Shown in pieces: positions 53,822-63,517 of a stretch of DNA of 64,000 bases. Below the pieces are notes generated by a model that did not search any database, was not told where the DNA came from, and saw only the letters and a program-made list of their open reading frames with translations. The stretch is from JAZIHH01 sp036678685. Its GTDB lineage: Bacteria > Bacillota > UBA4882 > UBA10575. How positions within the stretch are numbered: position 1 is the first letter of the stretch; every line of letters begins with the position of its first letter. A program made the translations under genes and the position numbers. Location: assembly GCA_036678685.1 (NCBI GenBank), contig JAZIHH010000027.1, positions 62,001 through 126,000 of the forward strand. The letters are read 5' to 3'.

Positions 53822-56800
53822 ACCTTCCCGACTTGTCCATCCGGCGCCCGGTGACGGTCCTGATGGTTTTTATCCTGGTGGTGGTCTTGGGCGCCGTCTC
53901 CCTCAGCCGGCTGCCGATGGATCTCTTGCCGGATCTGAATATCCCGGTGGCGGCCGTGCTGACCACCTACGAAGGAGCGGGACCCTACGAAGTGGAGAGT
54001 ATGGTCACCCGGCCCCTGGAAAGAAATCTGGCCACCGTATCCCATGTTACCGGCATCACGTCCCAAAGTTCCACCGGGCAGTCTATCGTGGTTTTGGAGT
54101 TCGACTGGGGCGTGGATATGGATTTTGCCATGTTGGAGGTGAGGGAAAGGCTTGATCTGATCAAGGGGTTTCTTCCGGAAGGCGCCGGTGACCCGGTGCC
54201 GGTCAAATTCGACCCTTCCCTGCTGGCGGGGATGAGCCTTGCCGTCAGCGGCAGTACCGACTTGGCGGAACTAAAACGGGTGGCGGAAGAAGAAATAGCG
54301 CCGCGCCTGGAAAGAATCCCCGGCGTGGCGGCCGTGGAGGTGACGGGCGGCCTCACTCGGGTGATTAACGTCGATGTCAACCAGGAAAAACTTAATGCTT
54401 ACGGCCTTTCCCTGCAGAACGTGGTGCAAACCCTGCAGGCGGAGAACCTGAATCTTCCCGGCGGCCATGTGCAGTCCGGCTCCCTGGAACTGGTGGTGCG
54501 GACTTTGGGCGAATTTACCGGGGTGGAAGAGATCAGCCGGATTAACCTGGTCACCCCGGGGGGAGCGCTGGTGCGGCTGGGCGAGGTGGCGGAGGTTTCC
54601 GACACCTTCCGGGAACAGGCCGGGTATGTGCTGTTGAACGGTGAACCGGCGGTCGGTTTATCTTTAAGCAGGGAGACCGGCGCCAATTCGGTTACGGTCT
54701 CCCGGGCGGTCCGCCGGGAACTGGCTTCGCTCCGTAACGACCTGGACGTCGGTTTAAAAATCGCGGTGATTATGGACGAAGCCGAGTTTATTGAGGAGAC
54801 CATCGCCGATCTGGCCAACAACGCCGTCGTCGGCGGTTTGCTGGCGGTCCTCATTTTGCTGCTTTTTTTACGAAATATTGTCAGCACCCTCATCATCGGC
54901 CTGGCCATTCCCATCTCGTTGATTACCACCTTTGTCTTGATCTATTTCGGCAAATTAAGCATCAACATGATGACCCTCGGCGGTCTCGCCCTCGGGGTGG
55001 GAATGATGGTGGACAACGCCATTGTGGTTTTGGAGAATATTTACCGTTTCCGTCAAGAAGGAGCCTCCTTGGTTGAGGCGGCGCGGGACGGCACGTCCGA
55101 AGTGGGAATGGCGATCACCGCCTCCACCCTCACCACCATGGTGGTGTTTCTGCCGGTCGTCTTTATTAAAGGCTTCGTTTCCCAGCTTTTTAAAGAACTG
55201 GCGTTGACGGTCAGTTTTTCCCTTTTTGCTTCTTTAGTGGTGGCTCTGACTTTGGTGCCGATGCTTTGTTCCCGGTTTTTACGCCTGCGGCGGGCGGAAG
55301 AGGGCAAAAACGAAAAAAAGCCCGGCCGCTTCACTGCCGGCCTGCTCCGGAAGTACCGGCTGCTTTTAGACTGGGCCCTCCGGCACAGGAAACTCACCCT
55401 TGTCCTGACGACCGCCGTCTTTTTCCTCAGCCTCGCCTTGCTTTCGCTGATCGGGATGGAATTTCTCCCCCAAATGGATCAGGGGCAATTCACAATTAAT
55501 ATTCAAATGCCCCGGGGGACCGTGCTGGCGGAAACCGCCGCCGTGGTGGAAAAAGTCGATGCCGTCCTGGCGGGGATTCCCGAGATTGAAACGGTGATGC
55601 TCACCGTCGGCTCCGGGAATATAACCGGGATTGGCGGGAGCGGCGGTGCTGCCGACCGGGCGAGTTATACCGTGAACTTGACCGGCCGCCGGCGCCGTTC
55701 GGTGGAGGAGATCGTGGAAGAGGTGCGCCGCGGAGTGGCCGCGATCACCGGCGCCACCATCGAGGTCCGTTCCGCTTCCATGTTCATCAGCGGCTTTGGC
55801 GACCAGCGGCTGAGCCTTAAAGTTAAAGGCGATGATTTTGCTACTCTGGAACGGATCTCCGGTGAGCTGGCAGCCCTGGTGGCACAGGTGGAAGGCACCA
55901 GGGAAGTCAGTTCCAGTCTGGAAGAGGGGCGCCCCGAGTTGCGGCTGATGGTGGACCGCGCCAAGGCTTCAACCTGGGGACTCAATCCTTATACCATCGC
56001 CGCGCAAATCCGCACCGCGGTGCAAGGAACCACCGCCACCCGGCTGCGGACGGGCGGTGGGGAGTATGATGTCCGTGTCCGCCTGCAGCGGGAAAACATC
56101 CCCAAAGTCGACGACTTGCACGGTCTGATGCTCTCTACCCCGCTGGGCGCCACTGTGCCCCTGGGAGAAGTGGCTTCCTTCATCACCATGCAGGGCCCGG
56201 TCAGTATCAGCCGGGAGGACCAGCAACGGGTGGTTACGGTTTCTTCCGGGTTGGTCGGCCGTGACCTGGGCAGCATTGCCCGGGAGATCCAGGAAATTAT
56301 CGACAACTACCGGCTGCCGCCGGGGTACAGTGTGGAGATCGCCGGCGAGGCGGAACAGATGTTCGAGGCCTTTAACCAACTCTTTTTTGCCTTGGGCCTG
56401 GCCATTCTCTTTGTTTACATGATCATGGCCGCCCAATTTGAATCGCTGCTTCATCCTTTTACCATCATGTTCACCATACCGTTGGCTTTGATCGGCGTGG
56501 TTTGGGCGTTGTTCCTCACCGGCCACAACCTTTCCGTGCCGGCGATCATGGGCCTGGTGGTGCTGGCCGGGATTGTGGTGAACAACGGTATTGTCCTGGT
56601 GGATTATATTAACATCCTGCGCCGCCGGGGGATGAGTACCTACGAAGCCATTATGCAGGCGGGACCGGTCCGGTTGCGTCCTATTTTAATGACGACTTTA
56701 ACCACCGTCCTGGGACTGGTTCCGATGAGCCTGGGTCTGGGCGAGGGCGCCGAGTTTCGCGCACCCATGGCGGTAACGGTGATCGGCGGTCTGACCGTAT

Positions 56801-56907
56801 CAACCTTCCTGACCCTGGTGGTCATCCCCATGCTTTATGCCTCCTTTGACGCCCTGGGCGCCCGGTGGCACCGGTGCCGCCGGCCTGAACTGACCGCGGA
56901 GGGTTGA
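53818..56907 (+). CDS. RND efflux pump, AcrB/HAE1 family
   Basis: 1029 residues, twelve helices in two halves with two large periplasmic loops. The second-half GLVVLAGIVVNNGIVLVDYI and first-half LGGLALGVGMMVDNAIVVLE contain the Asp and Asn residues of the proton relay. The N-terminus (LPDLSIRRPVTVLMVFILV) and PGYSVEIAGEAEQMFEAF are typical of the hydrophobic-drug exporters found in Bacillota and others. It overlaps the adaptor gene by ATGA. Completes the TolC-AcrA-AcrB machine. Confidence 0.95.
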   Translation: MNLPDLSIRRPVTVLMVFILVVVLGAVSLSRLPMDLLPDLNIPVAAVLTTYEGAGPYEVESMVTRPLERNLATVSHVTGITSQSSTGQSIVVLEFDWGVDMDFAMLEVRERLDLIKGFLPEGAGDPVPVKFDPSLLAGMSLAVSGSTDLAELKRVAEEEIAPRLERIPGVAAVEVTGGLTRVINVDVNQEKLNAYGLSLQNVVQTLQAENLNLPGGHVQSGSLELVVRTLGEFTGVEEISRINLVTPGGALVRLGEVAEVSDTFREQAGYVLLNGEPAVGLSLSRETGANSVTVSRAVRRELASLRNDLDVGLKIAVIMDEAEFIEETIADLANNAVVGGLLAVLILLLFLRNIVSTLIIGLAIPISLITTFVLIYFGKLSINMMTLGGLALGVGMMVDNAIVVLENIYRFRQEGASLVEAARDGTSEVGMAITASTLTTMVVFLPVVFIKGFVSQLFKELALTVSFSLFASLVVALTLVPMLCSRFLRLRRAEEGKNEKKPGRFTAGLLRKYRLLLDWALRHRKLTLVLTTAVFFLSLALLSLIGMEFLPQMDQGQFTINIQMPRGTVLAETAAVVEKVDAVLAGIPEIETVMLTVGSGNITGIGGSGGAADRASYTVNLTGRRRRSVEEIVEEVRRGVAAITGATIEVRSASMFISGFGDQRLSLKVKGDDFATLERISGELAALVAQVEGTREVSSSLEEGRPELRLMVDRAKASTWGLNPYTIAAQIRTAVQGTTATRLRTGGGEYDVRVRLQRENIPKVDDLHGLMLSTPLGATVPLGEVASFITMQGPVSISREDQQRVVTVSSGLVGRDLGSIAREIQEIIDNYRLPPGYSVEIAGEAEQMFEAFNQLFFALGLAILFVYMIMAAQFESLLHPFTIMFTIPLALIGVVWALFLTGHNLSVPAIMGLVVLAGIVVNNGIVLVDYINILRRRGMSTYEAIMQAGPVRLRPILMTTLTTVLGLVPMSLGLGEGAEFRAPMAVTVIGGLTVSTFLTLVVIPMLYASFDALGARWHRCRRPELTAEG

Positions 56908-56963
56908 ACAAGGCCGCGGGAAACCATGCCCCGGATTGGGATTTTCACCCGGGAACGGGTATT

Positions 56964-57000
56964 AAAACCGCAGTCCAAAGCAGTTGACTGCGGTTTTTTG
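56964..57000 (+). terminator. Rho-independent terminator of the efflux operon
   Basis: aaaaccgcagtc pairs exactly with gactgcggtttt, followed by more T. The following 57001-57265 holds no gene; an A/T-rich part before 57200 may contain the promoter of the sensor kinase. Confidence 0.85.
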
Positions 57001-57265
57001 CTGATAACGCGGCCCGGTAACGTCGTTCGGGCGAATGCCGGCGGGGGACCATAGTCCCGTTTCAAGCGGGTTTATATTGGGCGGCAAGCAAAATCACAGG
57101 GTTATTTTTCCTCAAAAGAGGAATTACTCGGGAAAAATCGAATATTGTTACTAAACTGTTTAAAGATAGATGTTAACATAATATTTTAGTTTTACAATGA
57201 TATTTGCAATAAAAATATTGGTCGTTATATGGAGGGACAGGGTTACAAGCCCGGGGGGAGAACTG

Positions 57266-57931
57266 ATGGAGGGGAAGCTCTTTGGCCGTTTGCGAAGGTG
57301 GATAGAACAGACCTTTTCAGCGGCCTTTTTCAACAGCGTCCATGCGAATTTGATTTTTTATTTTATCATTGTCCTGATCATTCCCCTTTTTTCACTGGCC
57401 ATAATTACTTATTCCATTTCCGCACAGACCATTACTAATAAAACCCAAAACTATGTAGAACAAATTGTGATCAAGGTTAAAGAGAATATTGAGTATTATT
57501 TTCGTGACCTGCAAAGCTTATCCCATGTAATTTCCATTAATAATGATATTCTCTCCGCGCTCAGGTCGGGGCCTGTTGTGGACACCTGGAAAGAGATTGG
57601 TTACCAGAATAAAATTAAAAATTTTTTAGCGGAACTTACCAGCACCAGGACGGAAATAAAGGGAATTTATATAGTTTCGTCCGATGGTAAAAGGCATTAT
57701 TCCAGTGGTCCCCCAGTTTTTTTAGAGGAATTGAACAAACAGGAATGGTATAAACAAATTAAAACTTCCAAAGCACGGTTTACTGTTACCGGCATCCATT
57801 TTAGTGATTATACCGGCGGTCTCTTTACTACACCCGTAGAGGTTGTGACTTATGTCCAACATCTGACCGATTTGGATGGGCAAAGGCTTTTAGAGTTAAG
57901 TCCGTATAATGGTGTAAAATTGGTTTCCTAA
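57266..57931 (+). pseudogene. Sensor histidine kinase, cut off by an IS256 insertion
   Basis: From ATG57266 (ggggggag before it) the protein reads an N-terminal helix (~30-55, FYFIIVLIIPLFSLAIITYS) and a dCache-like outside domain typical of YesM-type kinases. At 57894 the frame enters the left end of an IS256 copy, adds a few foreign residues (SPYNGVKLVS) and stops at 57931. The second helix, HAMP and kinase domains are lost, as is any response regulator. YesM/YesN pairs usually control sugar ABC operons such as the one that follows. Confidence 0.8.
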
Positions 57932-58436
57932 AAAAGAGGGAGCCATTAACAAATTCCTCAGTTAGAATAGAAGTTGGACAAACCAAAATTCTAAGAGGAG
58001 GAATTTGAATGGCTCAATACCAGATTACCGTAGATCAAGAACTTTTGCATCGTCTATTTTTAGGCAATAACAAGGATTCCGGTGTGTCAGCGCTATTGGA
58101 ATCGGTATTGAACCAGATTTTGCAGGCGCAAGCCACCGAACAGCTTCAAGCCGAGCCATACGAACGTACTGATAAAAGAAAGGGCTATCGTAACGGCACA
58201 CGCGAGCATCCTCTTACCACCCGGGTCGGAACCATAACCCTACGTGTTCCGCGTTTTCGTAACGGCCAGTTTTCCACTGAGATGTTTGCCCGCTATCAGC
58301 GGAGCGAACAGGCCTTGGTGCTGGCCTTGATGGAAATGGTAATTAACGGGGTCTCTACCCGTAAGGTCAGTCAGATAACGGAAGAGTTATGTGGTACCGA
58401 ATTTTCCAAATCCACTGTTTCAGAGTTGTGCAAGAA
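57894..58436 (+). mobile_element. Truncated second copy of the IS256 element
   Basis: Matches 19852-20394 over 543 bases (I see no differences by eye), including the left end, the ribosome-binding site and the first 142 transposase codons. The match stops sharply after 58436 and the right end is absent. The near-identity to the intact copy points to a recent event. The joined DNA to the right is the tail of a sugar-binding protein, so a deletion from inside the IS into the next gene best explains it. Confidence 0.9.
58009..58436 (+). pseudogene. 5' fragment of the IS256 transposase gene
   Basis: Codes for residues 1-142 of the transposase at 19967 and then runs into foreign sequence; the frame closes at 58572. 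All catalytic residues (Asp167 onward) are missing, so it cannot work, though a DNA-binding N-terminal fragment could be made. Confidence 0.9.
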
Positions 58437-58438
58437 GG

Positions 58439-58846
58439 TATGCACCATTACCCCCTTTGCTCGCTACAAAGCAAAGTGTTACGCCCATGGAAATCTGGGG
58501 CATAGTTATTCCCCGGGCTGGCAGGAATATCATTGGCGCGAAAAAATTTGCCGAGTTACTTGTGGGGCATGATTTCTTGGAGACTATTGGCCGGCAAGGA
58601 CTGGTTCCTACGGCACTGCCGGCAATCAACCGGGTTTATAGCGAATTGATTCCTGAAAGTCCCCTGGCTGTAGCCACAAAAGTTTTGGATTCTTCCCGCT
58701 TACTTCCTTACACACCAGATGTTAACCAATATATCCCCATAATTGGTTCGGCCTTAATTGATATTTTAATGGGTGCGGAAGCCCAAAGCATCCTGGATGA
58801 GGTTAACGCTCAACTTAAAGAGATAATTAACATCCCCGCCCCTTAA
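58439..58846 (+). pseudogene. C-terminal part of a sugar ABC substrate-binding protein
   Basis: The frame starts at the IS breakpoint and reads IWGIVIPRAGRNIIGAKKFA, then ETIGRQGLVPTALPAINRVY and a helical end to a stop at 58844. This is the usual C-terminal lobe of family-1 (MalE-like) binding proteins. About 300 N-terminal residues are gone. Another complete binding protein follows at 59094, so the region may once have had two transport systems. Confidence 0.7.
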
Positions 58847-59045
58847 ACCGCAGAAGAAAATTTTCTACCTCTCCGTAATTTAGTATCCCCCCCTTAAAAT
58901 TAGCTATTTTTCCTGGAAATATTTTGGCAAACATTTTTGAATAACTTCCACCTAATAGTAATTATGAGTAATAGGCAGATTGTTAAAAGTTGATTATACT
59001 GAAGTTAACTAATTGTCTCCGCCGTGTAGGTCAAGAAGGAGGTGA

Positions 59046-59081
59046 ATGGGTATTAAAAAAACGGCGGAACAAAAAATCTAA
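59046..59081 (+). CDS. Possible 11-residue leader peptide before the sugar ABC operon
   Basis: An excellent gaaggaggtga is followed by ATG59046 and eleven codons (MGIKKTAEQKI), ending 12 bases before the next gene's ATG and overlapping its ribosome-binding site. It could couple translation or be a relic start. Confidence 0.35.
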   Translation: MGIKKTAEQKI

Positions 59082-59093
59082 GGAGGGAAAAAG

Positions 59094-60398
59094 ATGAAAA
59101 AAAACATTTTCCTCGGATTTTTTCTCATTCTGGCGTTGGCGGCAAGTGGATTGACACAAGCTGCTTCTCAAGTTAACTTGAGGTATATGATTTGGGACGC
59201 CAACCAGGCGCCGGCCATGGAGGCTTCCATTCAAGAATTCATGAAACGGAATCCCAACATAAAGGTTAGCTTGGAGATAATCGAGTGGAGCGACTATTGG
59301 ACCAGGATTACTACAGGTTTGGCCGCCCGTAATCTGCCGGATGTCTTCTGGGGACACCTGGCCTATTTTTCCGGGTTGATTACCAGGGGAGGAATAATGG
59401 ATTTGACTCCCTACATTGAACGGGACGGAATTGACTTGAGTATCTATTATGAATCGTTGGTCAAAAACTGGCAGTACGAGGGAAGACAATATGGAATCCC
59501 CAAGGATTGGGATACGATCACGATTTTTTACAATAAGGATGCTTTTGACCGGGCCGGTGTTCCTTATCCCAGTGAGGATTGGACTTGGAATCCTCAAGAC
59601 GGCGGGGAGTTTTTGCAGATCTGCCAACGGTTGACCATTGATGAAGCAGGCCGCAATGCCACGGACAAAGATTTTGATCCCAGAAGGATCAAACAGTACG
59701 GAATCGGGGCTATTGACGGTCACGGTATGCAGACTGGTTGGCTGAATTTTATTTGGATGAATGGCGGCACCGGTATCTTGGATAAGCCATACGGGAATAA
59801 GTTTGTTATGGATGAACCGGAAGCTATTGAGGCTCTCCAGTTTTGGGCGGATTTGGTCAGTAAATATCATGTAGCGCCTCTGCCGGAAGGTGATGTAGGT
59901 ACTGCGGCATGGGATTTGTTCAGGGCCGAACGTATCGCCATGATACCCAATGGTTCCTGGATGCTGGCTGCCGCGCGTGAACTGGAATTTCGCTGGGATG
60001 TAGTTACGTTGCCCGCTGGTCCCGCCGGTAGGTTTAGTTGCTTTAATGGTTTAGCCCATAATATGTCCCGCTGGTCCAATCACCTGGAAGAGGCCTGGCA
60101 ACTGGTGAAATGGATGGACGGGTACGAATCACAAAAAATCATTACCGAGTTTGGCGTAGTCTTCCCGGCCATTCCCGATCTTATCCCCTATTATATGGAA
60201 GCAACCAAAGAAAAAGGACCCGACAACATTCAGGCTTTCATCGAGATGACTGCCAATGCCGGTTTGTGGCCAATGCATCATAATTGGGCCCAAATGGCGG
60301 ATGTTATTGAACGGGAAGTTGAAATGGCTATTATGGGCGCGTATTCAGCCAGAGAGGCAGTCAGGAACATAAAGATGGAAATCGAACCGTTTCTTTAA
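59094..60398 (+). CDS. Sugar ABC transporter substrate-binding protein
   Basis: 434 residues of the family-1 extracellular binding proteins. The signal peptide (~1-24, ending TQAAS) lacks a Cys, so it is a soluble periplasmic protein, unlike Gram-positive lipoproteins. Typical text: KVSLEIIEWSDYWTRI, LPDVFWGHLAYFSGL, YGIPKDWDTITIFYNKDAFD and GSWMLAAARELEFRW. Probably binds an oligosaccharide. Ribosome-binding site aaggaggg. Confidence 0.92.
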   Translation: MKKNIFLGFFLILALAASGLTQAASQVNLRYMIWDANQAPAMEASIQEFMKRNPNIKVSLEIIEWSDYWTRITTGLAARNLPDVFWGHLAYFSGLITRGGIMDLTPYIERDGIDLSIYYESLVKNWQYEGRQYGIPKDWDTITIFYNKDAFDRAGVPYPSEDWTWNPQDGGEFLQICQRLTIDEAGRNATDKDFDPRRIKQYGIGAIDGHGMQTGWLNFIWMNGGTGILDKPYGNKFVMDEPEAIEALQFWADLVSKYHVAPLPEGDVGTAAWDLFRAERIAMIPNGSWMLAAARELEFRWDVVTLPAGPAGRFSCFNGLAHNMSRWSNHLEEAWQLVKWMDGYESQKIITEFGVVFPAIPDLIPYYMEATKEKGPDNIQAFIEMTANAGLWPMHHNWAQMADVIEREVEMAIMGAYSAREAVRNIKMEIEPFL

Positions 60399-60442
60399 AA
60401 CATAACTAAGAAAAAGGACTATCAGGAAACCTTGTAGTCAGG

Positions 60443-60481
60443 GCGGGGTTAGGGAATGTCTACCACCAATTCCCACCCCGC
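60443..60481 (+). promoter_or_regulatory. Long hairpin between binding-protein and permease genes
   Basis: gcggggt pairs with accccgc and, after a two-base bulge, gggaat pairs with attccc; 13 base pairs in all with an 11-base loop. Hairpins here, as in the malE-malF gap, protect the upstream mRNA and raise binding-protein yield over permease. Confidence 0.6.
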
Positions 60482-60508
60482 AAAAATTACAAATACGGGG
60501 GAAAAAAT

Positions 60509-61453
60509 ATGGCTCTTTACCAAATGGAATTAAAAAAACCCCACAGGATGCGGGGCATCAAAAAAATATCAGGGTGTCAACGCCGCCGGGAATGGGTGGC
60601 TGGATACTTGTTCATCCTCCCTAATTTTATTGGTTTTCTGACTTTTATGGCTTTGCCTATTTTAGCGACCATAGCGATTAGCTTTACTGAGTGGGATTTA
60701 ATCAGCCCGCCTAAATGGGTCGGTTTTGCCAATTATCAAAACCTTTTCCGGGAACGTGTTTTTTGGATTTCCCTAAAAAACACGATCTGGTTTACAATTT
60801 TAAATGTACCTATCCAAAGCTTTTTGGCGCTATTCTTTGCCGTGCTTCTCAATAAGAAACTTAAAGCTTTAACTTTATTCCGGACCCTTTTTTTGTTCCC
60901 ATGGGTTTGTATGGCGGTGGCTATTGGTTTGACCTGGATGTGGTTATTTAATACGCAGTTTGGGGTGATCAATTACTTCTTACGGAAAATAGGTTTTTCC
61001 GGTGTCAACTGGCTTACTTCTACCAATACGGCCTTGTATAGCGTATTGATTGTGAATATATGGCAATATCTGGGTTGGCATATTGTTTTACTCCTCGCAG
61101 CTTTGCAAACAGTTCCCGAAGAATTATATGAAGCAGCCAGAGTTGATGGCGCCAATGGATGGCAAATTTTTTGGAAAGTTACTTTTCCTCTAATTAGCCC
61201 CATATTCTTTTATGATTTGGTGGTAAACATGATCTTAACTTTCCAGATTTTCGACCTGCCCTTTACTATGACAGGAGGGGGTCCAGGACATGCCACCCGT
61301 TTATTCAATTTGTATTTATACCAGAAGGGTTTTCTTTACCTCCAGATGGGGCATGCCTGCACCATGGGAGTCATTTTATTTATCATAATCATAATCGCCA
61401 CTTATTTGATGTTTAGATTTATGGGGCGGAAGATTAATTACCTGACTTCGTAA
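60509..61453 (+). CDS. Sugar ABC transporter permease 1 (MalF/UgpA type)
   Basis: 314 residues, six helices. The coupling loop EEAARVDGANGWQIFWKVTFPLI-like pattern (seen as YEAARVDGANGWQIFW) is the EAA motif. N-terminal helix LFILPNFIGFLTFMALP. Pairs with the next permease. The ATPase (MsiK/MalK type) is not in the window, so a shared one elsewhere must serve it. Confidence 0.93.
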   Translation: MALYQMELKKPHRMRGIKKISGCQRRREWVAGYLFILPNFIGFLTFMALPILATIAISFTEWDLISPPKWVGFANYQNLFRERVFWISLKNTIWFTILNVPIQSFLALFFAVLLNKKLKALTLFRTLFLFPWVCMAVAIGLTWMWLFNTQFGVINYFLRKIGFSGVNWLTSTNTALYSVLIVNIWQYLGWHIVLLLAALQTVPEELYEAARVDGANGWQIFWKVTFPLISPIFFYDLVVNMILTFQIFDLPFTMTGGGPGHATRLFNLYLYQKGFLYLQMGHACTMGVILFIIIIIATYLMFRFMGRKINYLTS

Positions 61454-61478
61454 ACTGTTAAGTAAGGAGGATTGACAA

Positions 61479-62312
61479 TTGAACCCGAAAGGAAAAACCC
61501 GGCTAAAAAATATCGGGCTTTATGTGTGCATTATTTTAATACTGCTTGTTTATTTATTTCCTATCATGTGGCAGATTTCCACTTCTTTGAAAGAATCGAA
61601 GGAGGTATTTTCCGACTATAATTTTATTCCTAAGAAAATAACGTGGGAAAATTACCGCGTGGCTTGGACACAGTTTAACGTTAAAAGATACCTCTTCAAC
61701 ACCATAGTGGTATCCTTCGCTATTACCTGCGGCACACTGGTCTTTTGTTCGATGGCAGGTTATGCGTATGGCCAACTGAATTTTCCCGGGAAAAATATCC
61801 TGTTTTTCCTATTCTTATCCACTTTGATGGTACCAGTAACAGTAACCCTAATTCCCGCCTATATTATAATTTTGACTTTTAACTGGGGTGATACGTATTG
61901 GGGCCTGATCATGCCGTATTTTTTCGGCAGCGCTCTGGGTACTTTTCTCATGCGCCAGTTTTATATGTCTATACCCAAGGATCTTTCGGAAGCCGCCACT
62001 ATAGACGGTGCCGGGTATCTCCAAATTTGGTGGAGTATTATGCTGCCAATGAGTAAGCCGGCATTGATGACTCTGGGTGTGATGACCCTGGTTTTACACT
62101 GGAACAACCTGATTTGGCCGTTGGTTATTACCCACAGTCCGCAACTAAAAGTCCTGGCTGTCGGCTTGTCGGATTTTCGCTTGTATCGAACTATCCAGTG
62201 GAATTCAATGATGGCTGCCGTTATGATTGCCACCGCGCCCATGTTGATTATTTTAATGACAGCGCAAAGATTTTTCATCAAAGGAATTCAGCTTCAAGGT
62301 GTGAGTAGATAA
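61479..62312 (+). CDS. Sugar ABC transporter permease 2 (MalG/UgpE type)
   Basis: 277 residues, six helices. EAA motif as SEAATIDGAGYLQIWW, and the typical FLMRQFYMSIPKDL just before it. Starts at TTG61479 after aaggagg, 25 bases behind permease 1. Confidence 0.93.
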   Translation: MNPKGKTRLKNIGLYVCIILILLVYLFPIMWQISTSLKESKEVFSDYNFIPKKITWENYRVAWTQFNVKRYLFNTIVVSFAITCGTLVFCSMAGYAYGQLNFPGKNILFFLFLSTLMVPVTVTLIPAYIIILTFNWGDTYWGLIMPYFFGSALGTFLMRQFYMSIPKDLSEAATIDGAGYLQIWWSIMLPMSKPALMTLGVMTLVLHWNNLIWPLVITHSPQLKVLAVGLSDFRLYRTIQWNSMMAAVMIATAPMLIILMTAQRFFIKGIQLQGVSR

Positions 62313-62364
62313 CCCGGCACCGGGAAAAAGGAAAGCCGTGGGTGGACAGGTGAGGGGATGTTTA

Positions 62365-63396
62365 ATGAAAATCAAGTTTATCTTCGGCTATCCCCGGGGC
62401 ATTTTAGTTCTGGGGGGCGTAGTAATGATTTTAGGGATATTAATTGGCCCTCTATTGACAGACAAGAAAACTGTTGTTGATAAAGGTCCTGTCATTAAGG
62501 TTTACGGTCAGACAATCAAGAATGAAGATTTTGCCCGTTATCTACACCTTGCCCGCCAGGCAACCCAGTCTGATGAAATAAGCACGCAAGTACTGGATTA
62601 TGCCGTTACCCTGGCGCTTAGAGACATAGCAATCGAACGGGAGCTCAATGAATTTTTTGCCATGACAGGTATGGAAGTTGACAGTTCCGAGGTGGATAAG
62701 ATAATCAGGGAAAGATTTGCGACTAAGGAACAGTTTGAACTATTTATGAATCAGCTGGGCTATAAAAATGAAGAGGAATTTATAGAATCAGTACTTAAGA
62801 ATCGCATGTGGCAGAAATTCCTGATCAATAAAGCACGGGAGTTAAATATTACCATTCCGCAAATTCGAGTTTTAGAAAGGTTGGAACAAATTACCACCAG
62901 ACATATTTATATAGGGACCAAAGATCCGATCACCAACAGCCCGTTGCGAACAGAGACAGAAGCTTTACAACTGGTTAATGAATTGTACCAAAAAGTTATG
63001 GCCGGGGAAGATTTTACCCGGTTGGTAAAGGAGTTTTCCGAGGACAAGGGGGACAGTGGTTATGGACCAATGACGGTTGAACTGTTTAAAATGAGCGTGG
63101 ACCAAAACTACATGAATGCTGCTTTGGCCCTTGAAGAAGGCGGGATCAGTAAACCTGTGAAAGCAACCGGTAAAAACCCGCCTGGTTATTATATTATCCG
63201 TATGGAATCACGCAGTATACCGGAAGGTGACAAATATGAGGAAAAGTACCGCGAAATTGAGGAGGAACTCTTAATCTGGGAAGTATCGGAAAATCCAGTT
63301 TTTAAAGAATATATGTGGGAAATTCTGGAGGAGGCCAGGATGAATATGGAGATACTCGATCCTGCCATCAAGGCGACTTACTTTCAACAAGGATAA
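62365..63396 (+). CDS. Membrane-anchored parvulin-type peptidyl-prolyl isomerase
   Basis: About 343 residues. One anchor helix (~10-30, GILVLGGVVMILGILIGPLL), a SurA/PrsA-like helical chaperone part (~45-185), and a parvulin domain (~190-305: RHIYIGTKDP, FTRLVKEFSEDKGDSGYGPM, PGYYIIRMES). It faces the outside and helps fold exported proteins. Its place in a sugar ABC operon, 52 bases behind permease 2, is unusual and suggests that it folds the binding protein or a co-regulated secreted enzyme. ATG62365 after gaggggat is preferred to GTG62338. Confidence 0.85.
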   Translation: MKIKFIFGYPRGILVLGGVVMILGILIGPLLTDKKTVVDKGPVIKVYGQTIKNEDFARYLHLARQATQSDEISTQVLDYAVTLALRDIAIERELNEFFAMTGMEVDSSEVDKIIRERFATKEQFELFMNQLGYKNEEEFIESVLKNRMWQKFLINKARELNITIPQIRVLERLEQITTRHIYIGTKDPITNSPLRTETEALQLVNELYQKVMAGEDFTRLVKEFSEDKGDSGYGPMTVELFKMSVDQNYMNAALALEEGGISKPVKATGKNPPGYYIIRMESRSIPEGDKYEEKYREIEEELLIWEVSENPVFKEYMWEILEEARMNMEILDPAIKATYFQQG

Positions 63397-63517
63397 CCCC
63401 TCCTCCTCCTTTACACTCAATTTTTTTAATATATTGCCAAGGCTTGAACCCTTCCAGGATCTTCCGTGTGGTTTTAAAATATATGTTTCTCATTGGGTTG
63501 CCTTCGGTCACCTTCAT
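63368..63517 (-). CDS. Possible small minus-strand protein, 49 aa
   Basis: Minus-strand ATG63517 is preceded by a good ataaggag with nine bases of spacing and reads MKVTEGNPMRNIYFKTTRK and on to a stop at 63368, overlapping the tail of the isomerase gene by 29 bases. Family unknown. It could be a real small gene or the start of a decayed one. Confidence 0.3.
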   Translation of the reverse strand: MKVTEGNPMRNIYFKTTRKILEGFKPWQYIKKIECKGGGGVILVESKSP

